In this document: piece after piece, positions 6,652 to 11,366 of the stretch
Numbering within the stretch: position 1 is the first letter of the stretch
Layout of the letters: each line of letters opens with the position of its first letter
From: an uncultured Oscillibacter sp.
GTDB lineage: Bacteria > Bacillota > Clostridia > Oscillospirales > Oscillospiraceae
DNA: 11,366 nucleotides
Assembly: GCA_910587875.1 (NCBI GenBank)
Contig: CAJUOD010000072.1
Coordinates: 1 to 11,366, forward strand
Direction of reading: 5' to 3'
Made by a program: the position numbers and the translations under genes
Notes under the pieces: model-generated
Told to the model about the DNA's origin: nothing
Seen by the model: the letters and a program-made list of their open reading frames with translations, nothing else
Databases searched by the model: none

Positions 6652-6679
6652 TTGCAATTTCTTGTGAGCGTGCTACAAT
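6652..6679 (+). promoter_or_regulatory. Promoter of the iorAB operon
   Basis: -35 TTGCAA (6652-6657), a 16-bp spacer, and TGCTACAAT with the -10 TACAAT at 6674-6679, forming an extended -10. The predicted start is near 6686, leaving a leader of about 54 nt in which I see no riboswitch. Confidence 0.65.
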
Positions 6680-6739
6680 AAACGCCGTAGTAACCATACG
6701 CGACGAAACGATTTCTGAAGAGAGGGTGACTCAAGCGAC

Positions 6740-8623
6740 ATGGAATGGACAATGACGGCCAACGCCCCCGGTCAGGTCTGCCTGATGCAGGGCAACGAGG
6801 CCATTGTGCGGGGCGCGGTGGAGGCCGGGATCAACTTTGCCGCCTCCTATCCCGGCTCCCCCTCCTCCCAGGTTCTGGGGATGCTGGGCAAGATCGCCCG
6901 GGAGCGGGGCTTTTACGCGGAGTGGTCCACCAACGAGGTCTGCGCCCTGCAGGCCTGCACCGGCGCGTCCCTGGCCAACGGACGGGCCCTGTGCATCGTG
7001 AAGCAGAACGGCCTCTTGTGCGTGGCGGACGCGCTCCACTGCGCCGCCCAGGCCGGGGTGAAGGGAGGCCTTGTGATTGTCTCCAGCGACGACCCCAGCG
7101 CCCACTCCTCCACCAACGAATTCGACTCCCGCTGGCAGGCCATGTCGGCGGGCATCCCCCTGCTGGAGCCCACCACCATGCAGGAGGCCAAGGACATGAT
7201 TCCCTACGCCTTCGAGCTTTCCGAGCAGGTGGGCCAGATCGTGCTGGTCCGGGTGACCACCCGGGTCTGCCATGGCCGGGGCAATGTGGTCCTGGGCGAG
7301 CTTCCCGAGAAGCCCCGGGCCCTGGAGCGGGTCAAGGAGTGGGACCGGATGGTCTGCGTCTCCTACATGCACGGCCCCGCCCTCCAGAAGCTGGAGAAGC
7401 TCCGGGAGCTCTTTGAGGCCAGCCCCTGCAACCACTACGAGGGCCCGGAGGCGCCGAAAAAGCTGGTCATCGCCGGGGGCACCGGGCGGCTCTACGGACA
7501 GGAGGCCCTCCGCCGCCTGGGCGTGGACAAGGAGACCGGCTTCATGGCCCTGGGGACCCTCTGGCCCCTGCCGGAGACCTACATATTAAAGCGCCTCCGC
7601 GCGGCGGAGGAGGTCCTGATCCTGGAAGAGGTGGATCCCTTCCTGGAGCGGGCGGTCCAGGCCCTGGCGGGCCGGGAGGGCCTGCGGGTCAAGTTCCTGG
7701 GCCGGGGCGACGCCCTGCCGCCCTTCGGCGAGCTGGACCCGGACGTGACCACCGCCGGCATCTGCAAGCTCACCGGCGCGCCCCTGCCCGTGAAGAAGCC
7801 CACCGGCGAGCTGGAGCTCCCCGTCCGGGAGATGAGCTTCTGCGCCGGGTGCCCCCACCGGGCCACCTTCTACCTCCTCAAGCGGGCCATGCGCCAGGAG
7901 AAGCACCCCGGCGTGGTCGTGGGCGACATCGGCTGCTACTTCATGGCGGGCCAGTCCGCCGGGCAGTACGCCTGGCAGACCTGCAACTGCATGGGCTCCG
8001 GCGTCAGCGTGGCCGAGGGCCTGGGCCAGCTGACCAACTACGGCCTGGACCAGAAGGTGGTCACCATGTGCGGCGACTCCACTTTCTTCCACACCATCCT
8101 CCCGGGATTGGTAAACGCCACCTACCACAACGCCAATATGCTCCTCATTGTCCTGGACAACTCCGCCACGGCCATGACGGGCTTCCAGCCCCACCCGGGC
8201 ACGGGCCTCACCGCCATGGGGGACCACGTGAAGCCCATGGACATCCCCAAGATCCTGGACGCCGTGGGCTGTAAAGTGGAAGTGGCCGACCCCTTCGACG
8301 TCGTCGAGGCGGAGAAGACCCTCCGCCGGATGCTGGACCAGCCGGGGATGAACGTCCTGATTATGCGCCAGCCCTGCGCCACGCTGATGACCAAGGAGCG
8401 GAGCAAGAAGCCCGTCCGGGTCTACGTGGACCAGGACGTGTGCATCGGGGACGGCTGCGGCTGCGACAAGTACTGCTCCCGGGTCTGGGGCTGCCCCGGC
8501 AACACCTGGGACTTCCAGAAAAACAAGGCGCTCATCGACCCCGTCACCTGCGTGGGCTGCGGCGTGTGCGCCAAGCTCTGCCCCTCCGGGGCCATCAAAG
8601 TGGAAGGCGGTGAACAGGCATGA
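6740..8623 (+). CDS. iorA: Indolepyruvate:ferredoxin oxidoreductase, alpha subunit
   Basis: Large subunit (627 residues) of the oxygen-sensitive enzyme that turns arylpyruvates, made by transamination of Trp, Phe and Tyr, into arylacetyl-CoA and CO2 while reducing ferredoxin. The N-terminal pyrimidine-binding domain starts GNEAIVRGAVEAGI with NEVCALQ; the transketolase C-like domain is in the middle. The thiamine diphosphate domain has SFCAGCPHRATF, G395-D-I-G-C-Y-F and the metal/cofactor motif G445-D-S running to N474. The C-terminal ferredoxin-like domain has a regular cluster C604-x2-C607-x2-C610-x3-C614-P and a less regular one, C568, C573, C575, C579 and C585-P. The ATG is preceded by GAGGGTGA with about 10 nt spacing. 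The stop overlaps the iorB start as ATGA, so translation is probably coupled. The family assignment is secure; preference among indole-, phenyl- and hydroxyphenylpyruvate is unknown. Confidence 0.95.
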   Translation: MEWTMTANAPGQVCLMQGNEAIVRGAVEAGINFAASYPGSPSSQVLGMLGKIARERGFYAEWSTNEVCALQACTGASLANGRALCIVKQNGLLCVADALHCAAQAGVKGGLVIVSSDDPSAHSSTNEFDSRWQAMSAGIPLLEPTTMQEAKDMIPYAFELSEQVGQIVLVRVTTRVCHGRGNVVLGELPEKPRALERVKEWDRMVCVSYMHGPALQKLEKLRELFEASPCNHYEGPEAPKKLVIAGGTGRLYGQEALRRLGVDKETGFMALGTLWPLPETYILKRLRAAEEVLILEEVDPFLERAVQALAGREGLRVKFLGRGDALPPFGELDPDVTTAGICKLTGAPLPVKKPTGELELPVREMSFCAGCPHRATFYLLKRAMRQEKHPGVVVGDIGCYFMAGQSAGQYAWQTCNCMGSGVSVAEGLGQLTNYGLDQKVVTMCGDSTFFHTILPGLVNATYHNANMLLIVLDNSATAMTGFQPHPGTGLTAMGDHVKPMDIPKILDAVGCKVEVADPFDVVEAEKTLRRMLDQPGMNVLIMRQPCATLMTKERSKKPVRVYVDQDVCIGDGCGCDKYCSRVWGCPGNTWDFQKNKALIDPVTCVGCGVCAKLCPSGAIKVEGGEQA

Positions 8624-9243
8624 AGCTGAAATATGACCCTCTGAACATCGTGGTCTGCGGCATCGGCGGGCAGGGCAACGTGCTGGCCGCCGAGACCCTG
8701 GGCACCGCCATGTGCGACCGGGGCTGCCGGGTGGCCGTGGGCGAGACCTACGGCGCTTCCCAGCGGGGCGGCTCCGTCATGAGTCACGTCCGGGTCTCCG
8801 AGAAGTGGGACCCCAGCGTGCTGATTCCCGCCGGAGAGGCCCACATCATCATCGGCTTCGAGCCCCTGGAGACCCTGCGCATCGCCCGGAAGTACGCCGG
8901 GGCGGACACGGTCACCGTCTACGACCCCCGGCCCGTCTATCCCCTGGGCGTCCTCCAGGGCGTGCAGACTTACCCGCCCCTGGAGGAGCTCCAGGCGGAG
9001 ATCGCCCAGCTCTCCACCATGGCCCTGGCCATTCCGGCGGCGGATATCGCCATGGAGGCCGGGGATTCCCGGGCCGCCAACATCGCCCTTCTGGGGGCCT
9101 TCAGCCAGCTGGACGCCGCCCCCTTAAGCGGCGAGGACCTGGAGAAGATCCTGGCCCAGCGCTTCCAGGGAAAGGTCCTGGAGCTGAACCAAAGGGCCTT
9201 TGCCATGGGCCGCGAGGCCGCGCGGAAAGGGGGCGCGGTGTGA
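8620..9243 (+). CDS. iorB: Indolepyruvate:ferredoxin oxidoreductase, beta subunit
   Basis: Small subunit (207 residues) of the IorAB complex, belonging to the gamma-domain family of 2-oxoacid:ferredoxin oxidoreductases that helps bind coenzyme A. It opens with the nucleotide-binding-like glycine loop CGIGGQGN (residues 13-20), followed by ETYGASQRGGSVMSHVR, a hallmark of this domain, and PAGEAHIIIGFEPLETLR. Length is normal for IorB. It overlaps iorA by 4 nt, with GGCGGTGA upstream as a modest ribosome site. Its own stop shares one base with the next start (TGATG), so stoichiometric coupled translation is likely. Together the two genes give a complete enzyme. Confidence 0.95.
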   Translation: MKLKYDPLNIVVCGIGGQGNVLAAETLGTAMCDRGCRVAVGETYGASQRGGSVMSHVRVSEKWDPSVLIPAGEAHIIIGFEPLETLRIARKYAGADTVTVYDPRPVYPLGVLQGVQTYPPLEELQAEIAQLSTMALAIPAADIAMEAGDSRAANIALLGAFSQLDAAPLSGEDLEKILAQRFQGKVLELNQRAFAMGREAARKGGAV

Positions 9244-9500
9244 TGAAGACCATTCGCGTCGTGTTCCGCCACCCCCAGGGCAAGGCTCCCCTGACCCTGG
9301 ACCTGCCCCGGGATACCCAGTTCTCCGCCCTGACGCCCCTGCTCTACGAGCATAATTTCGTGGAACAGCAGAAGCCGGGCTGGCGCTGCCTCTACCAGGA
9401 GCACCTGTGCGGCATGAAGCACCGGCTCTGCGACTACGTGCCGGAGGACGCGGAGGAGATCGTCCTGGATCTCTTCGGCTTCTCCCAGGTGCTGGTGTAA
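9243..9500 (+). CDS. 85-residue protein of unknown function coupled to iorB
   Basis: I do not recognise this small soluble protein. Its start overlaps the iorB stop by one base (TGATG) and its stop abuts the next ribosome site, so it is a genuine operon member. The pattern of an N-terminal hairpin (MKTIRVVF followed by LTLDLP), then D..FSALTPLL as a helix and later strands ending EEIVLDLF, resembles ubiquitin-like beta-grasp proteins of the YukD/EsaB type. This is only a fold-level guess. It lacks a C-terminal GG, so it is not a sulfur carrier or conjugated ubiquitin-like protein. Cysteines at 49, 56 and 63, exactly seven apart, alternate with H54 and H60 and could bind metal or a cluster. 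By position it may serve the IorAB/FrhB electron-transfer system as an assembly or docking factor (inference). Confidence 0.8.
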   Translation: MKTIRVVFRHPQGKAPLTLDLPRDTQFSALTPLLYEHNFVEQQKPGWRCLYQEHLCGMKHRLCDYVPEDAEEIVLDLFGFSQVLV

Positions 9501-9516
9501 AGGAGGAGATGGGAAC

Positions 9517-10635
9517 ATGTTAAGTACAATCGCGTTAGACACCCAGGTCCTCCGCCCCGGCCTGTGCACGGGCTGCGGGGCCTGCCAGGGCCTGTGCCCC
9601 TACTGGGGCAGCGTGGACGGGCGGACCGTCTGCTTCTTCGACTGCGAGCGGACGGATGGCCGCTGTCAGCGCTTCTGCCCCCGGATGCCCACCGACCTGG
9701 ACGCCCTGCGGAAGCAGTTCTTCCCCGAGGACACCATCCTCCCGGAGATCGGCCCCTTCCGGGGTCTGTACCTGACCCGGGCCGCCGACGAGTCCATCCG
9801 GGCCAAGGCCCAGCACGGCGGCAGCATGACCGCCCTGGTGGAGCTGGCTCTAAAAGAGGGCTTCATCGACGCCGCCGCCCTGACCCGCTCCCAGGGGGGC
9901 TTGAATCCCGAGGGCGTGCTGGCCACCACGGCGGAGGAGGTCCGGGCCTGCTCCGGCTCCAGCTTCCAGGTGCCCCCCACCCTGGCGGTGCTGAACCGGG
10001 CCCTGAAGGAGGATCAGTACCACAGCATCGGCGTGGTGGGGACCCCCTGCAAGACCCTGGCGGTCTATAAGATGAAGGCGAACCCCCTGCCGGAGAACGA
10101 CAACCACGCCGGGAACATCGGCATGGTGTTCGGCCTCTTCTGCGGCTGGGGCCTGGACTGGGACGGCCTGAACGCCCTGGCGGCCAAGCACGCCGACCCG
10201 GCTAAGGTCTCCCACGTGGACATCCCCCCCAGCAAGTACCACTCTCTGGAGCTACGGGAAAACGGAGAAACCGTCTCCGTGAACCTGGACGAAGTGACCC
10301 CCCTGGTCCGCTCCGGCTGCCGGTACTGCGCCGACATGACGGCGGAGTTCGCGGACCTCTCCATCGGCGGGGCTCGGAGCGCCGACGGCTGGGACGTGGA
10401 CAAGGGCTGGAACCAGATCATCGTCCGCTCTGAAAAAGGGCAGCAGCTCCTGGATCTGGCCCGCGAAAAGGGCGTGCTGGAGTTCAAGGACGCCATGGAG
10501 GGCGGCCTGGAGAAGCTGAAGAAGGCGTCCCTCGGCAAGAAGCGCACGGCAGTTAAGAACCTCCGGGCCCTCACCGGGAAGCCGGAGGACCTGGGGTATC
10601 TGAACCCCAACCGGGAGATGTTCAAGGACCTGTGA
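9517..10635 (+). CDS. FrhB/FdhB-family iron-sulfur flavoprotein (coenzyme F420 hydrogenase/dehydrogenase beta-subunit family)
   Basis: Cytosolic redox protein of 372 residues. The N-terminal ferredoxin-like part has C17-x2-C20-x2-C23-x3-C27-P, then a second set C39, C43, C50 and C54-P. The central FrhB domain has the family G-x-P-C motif (GTPCKTL, C178), and near the C-terminus C268-R-Y-C271-A-D followed by ADLSIGG. Characterised relatives move electrons between ferredoxin or other Fe-S donors and a flavin or F420. F420 is not expected in a clostridial host, so a flavin-linked ferredoxin oxidoreductase or a reductase acting on the operon's product is more likely (inference). AGGAGG lies 10 nt before the ATG and directly after the stop of the 85-residue gene. 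It is last in the operon, followed by a strong terminator. Confidence 0.88.
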   Translation: MLSTIALDTQVLRPGLCTGCGACQGLCPYWGSVDGRTVCFFDCERTDGRCQRFCPRMPTDLDALRKQFFPEDTILPEIGPFRGLYLTRAADESIRAKAQHGGSMTALVELALKEGFIDAAALTRSQGGLNPEGVLATTAEEVRACSGSSFQVPPTLAVLNRALKEDQYHSIGVVGTPCKTLAVYKMKANPLPENDNHAGNIGMVFGLFCGWGLDWDGLNALAAKHADPAKVSHVDIPPSKYHSLELRENGETVSVNLDEVTPLVRSGCRYCADMTAEFADLSIGGARSADGWDVDKGWNQIIVRSEKGQQLLDLAREKGVLEFKDAMEGGLEKLKKASLGKKRTAVKNLRALTGKPEDLGYLNPNREMFKDL

Positions 10636-10640
10636 GATCA

Positions 10641-10675
10641 AAAAGAGACACGCCAAGAGGCGTGTCTCTTTTTTT
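10641..10675. terminator. Bidirectional Rho-independent terminator
   Basis: AAAAGAGACACGCC (10641-10654), loop AAGA, and GGCGTGTCTCTTTT (10659-10672) form a 14-bp stem. On the plus strand T residues continue to 10675, ending the iorAB operon. On the minus strand the run of five A at 10640-10644 becomes a T-tract, ending brnTA. Confidence 0.93.
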
Positions 10676-10680
10676 AGCGC

Positions 10681-10890
10681 TCACTCCCAGGCCAGCTTCA
10701 GCTCCCGCTTGTTGACGGCGCAGTCCCGCAGATACAGGTTGATCAGCGTCTGGTAGGGAATCCCCGCCGTTTCAGACTGGGCCTTGAAATAGTCGATGGT
10801 GCTCCCGTCGATGTTGATGGTAATCTGGCGCTTCAGCTGGGCGGCATAGGGGTTTTTTCTCGCATTTGAGAAATCATATTCTTCACGCAT
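10681..10890 (-). CDS. brnA: BrnA-family antitoxin
   Basis: DNA-binding antitoxin of a type II toxin-antitoxin pair, 69 residues. KRQITINIDGSTIDYFKAQS followed by GIPYQTLINLYLRDCA is the ribbon-helix-helix pattern of the BrnA/CopG group. The strand residues bind the operator as a dimer and the N-terminal part (REEYDFSNARKNPYA) fits the region that touches the toxin. It starts 12 nt after the brnT stop, with GAGG about 10 nt before the ATG, in the known toxin-first order of brnTA. It probably represses its own promoter with BrnT. It ends just before the shared terminator. It is short for the family but seems complete. Confidence 0.87.
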   Translation of the reverse strand: MREEYDFSNARKNPYAAQLKRQITINIDGSTIDYFKAQSETAGIPYQTLINLYLRDCAVNKRELKLAWE

Positions 10891-10902
10891 GGTTCATTCG
10901 CC

Positions 10903-11187
10903 TCACTTTCCGTAGTATTTGCTCTCGCTCTTGGTCGCTTTTCTGGCCGAAATAATACGGATTACCGTTTCGGACGCACGGAAGCAGTGGCAGACCACGA
11001 GCAGATTCGCTTTATTGCTAAAGCCAAGTATGACAAACCGTTCTTCCTCCTCTGAATGCTCGGGGTCGTCCCTTACAAGGGCTTGTTCATCGTAGAATAC
11101 CGTCGAAGCCTCCTCGAAAGATATTCCGTGCTTGCGCTGGTTGATTCGGTTTTTGTTCTCGTCCCATTCAAATTTTATGATTCCCAT
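10903..11187 (-). CDS. brnT: BrnT-family ribonuclease toxin
   Basis: Toxin of 94 residues. The start IKFEWDENKNRINQRKHG followed by SFEEASTVFYD is the characteristic BrnT N-terminus, and it ends with a strand of the type VIRIISARKATKSE. BrnT has an RNase fold related to RelE and blocks translation by cutting RNA; BrnA neutralises it. Its base composition is clearly lower in GC than the metabolic genes, indicating acquisition. No Shine-Dalgarno sequence precedes the ATG, and the predicted transcription start falls on the ATG itself, so the mRNA may be leaderless. An alternative downstream start would lose the conserved FEWD motif and is unlikely. Confidence 0.9.
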   Translation of the reverse strand: MGIIKFEWDENKNRINQRKHGISFEEASTVFYDEQALVRDDPEHSEEEERFVILGFSNKANLLVVCHCFRASETVIRIISARKATKSESKYYGK

Positions 11188-11193
11188 AATTAT

Positions 11194-11221
11194 ATTATAA
11201 TTATACTTTCCCTATTGTCAA
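11194..11221 (-). promoter_or_regulatory. Promoter and probable BrnA operator of brnTA
   Basis: On the minus strand, TTGACA (11216-11221), a 16-bp spacer and TATAAT (11194-11199), both full consensus. Two more TATAAT copies (11200-11205, and an overlapping one ending near 11189) create an AT-rich repeat around the -10 box, a likely place for BrnA/BrnT autorepression. The predicted start is at about 11187, the A of the brnT ATG. Confidence 0.7.
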
Positions 11222-11261
11222 GGCTTTTGGGATAAACAGCAAAGGCATTGCAAAAGACATA

Positions 11262-11296
11262 AAGCCCCCCAGAACCGCTGCGGTTCTGGGGGGCTT
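11262..11296 (-). terminator. Terminator of the tRNA-Lys transcript
   Basis: A perfect 15-bp stem (11262-11276 with 11282-11296) and a 5-nt loop directly after the tRNA on the minus strand, followed by TTTATGTCTTTT. The T-tract is interrupted, but the stem is long and GC-rich. Confidence 0.75.
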
Positions 11297-11297
11297 C

Positions 11298-11366
11298 TGG
11301 TGACCCGGCGGGGATTCGAACCCCGGACCCACTGCTTAAAAGGCAGTTGCTCTGCCGACTGAGCTA
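11298..11366 (-). tRNA. tRNA-Lys (anticodon UUU), 5' end cut by window
   Basis: Read on the minus strand: the D arm (AGCTCAGTCGGCAGAGC), the anticodon stem ACTGC/GCAGT enclosing the loop CTTTTAA (anticodon TTT), and a T arm with GGTTCGAATCC. The 3' acceptor strand CCGGGTC, discriminator A and an encoded CCA are all present. Only the seven 5' acceptor bases lie outside the window. Confidence 0.97.

Noticed and set aside
6567..6755. 62-codon open frame from the end of the structured RNA to inside iorA
   Set aside because: It runs through the terminator and the iorA promoter and overlaps the iorA start in another frame; there is no protein-family similarity.
1..11366. CRISPR arrays, insertion sequences, integrase or phage genes
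   Set aside because: No regularly spaced repeats, transposase motifs or recombinase motifs were seen on either strand.

Overview
The window looks like chromosome from a GC-rich, strictly anaerobic member of the Firmicutes (class Clostridia, plausibly Oscillospiraceae). The evidence is the strong AGGAGG-type ribosome sites, the FtsH and RlmB sequence types, oxygen-sensitive ferredoxin-dependent enzymes, and very GC-biased third codon positions in most genes. The species assignment is inference from style and content, not from a database match.

Layout. (1) 1-1658, minus strand: the first 552 codons of ftsH, cut by the window edge, with its own promoter. (2) Divergent from it, 1888-6316, plus strand: rlmB, a GNAT acetyltransferase, a 709-residue membrane protein that reads as a catalytically dead P-type ATPase relative, and a Cof-type HAD phosphatase. 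No convincing terminator lies between these four genes, so they may share a transcript. (3) 6317-6739: a long non-coding stretch. It holds a perfect consensus promoter (TTGACA, 17 bp, TATAAT), then about 190 nt with strong RNA secondary structure closed by a long terminal stem, then a Rho-independent terminator. This is an independent structured small RNA that I cannot name. A separate promoter for the next operon follows. (4) 6740-10635: a tightly packed four-gene operon of iorA, iorB, an 85-residue unknown protein and an FrhB/FdhB-family iron-sulfur flavoprotein. IorAB oxidises arylpyruvates to arylacetyl-CoA and reduces ferredoxin; the FrhB-like protein probably handles the electrons. (5) 10641-11366: a shared bidirectional terminator, a BrnT/BrnA toxin-antitoxin pair on the minus strand with lower GC, and a tRNA-Lys(UUU) on the minus strand cut by the window end.

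The best candidates for new biology are the structured RNA at about 6384-6638, the degenerate P-type ATPase-like protein at 3323-5452, and the 85-residue protein coupled to iorAB. The brnTA module beside a tRNA gene is probably acquired DNA, and its toxin mRNA appears to be leaderless.
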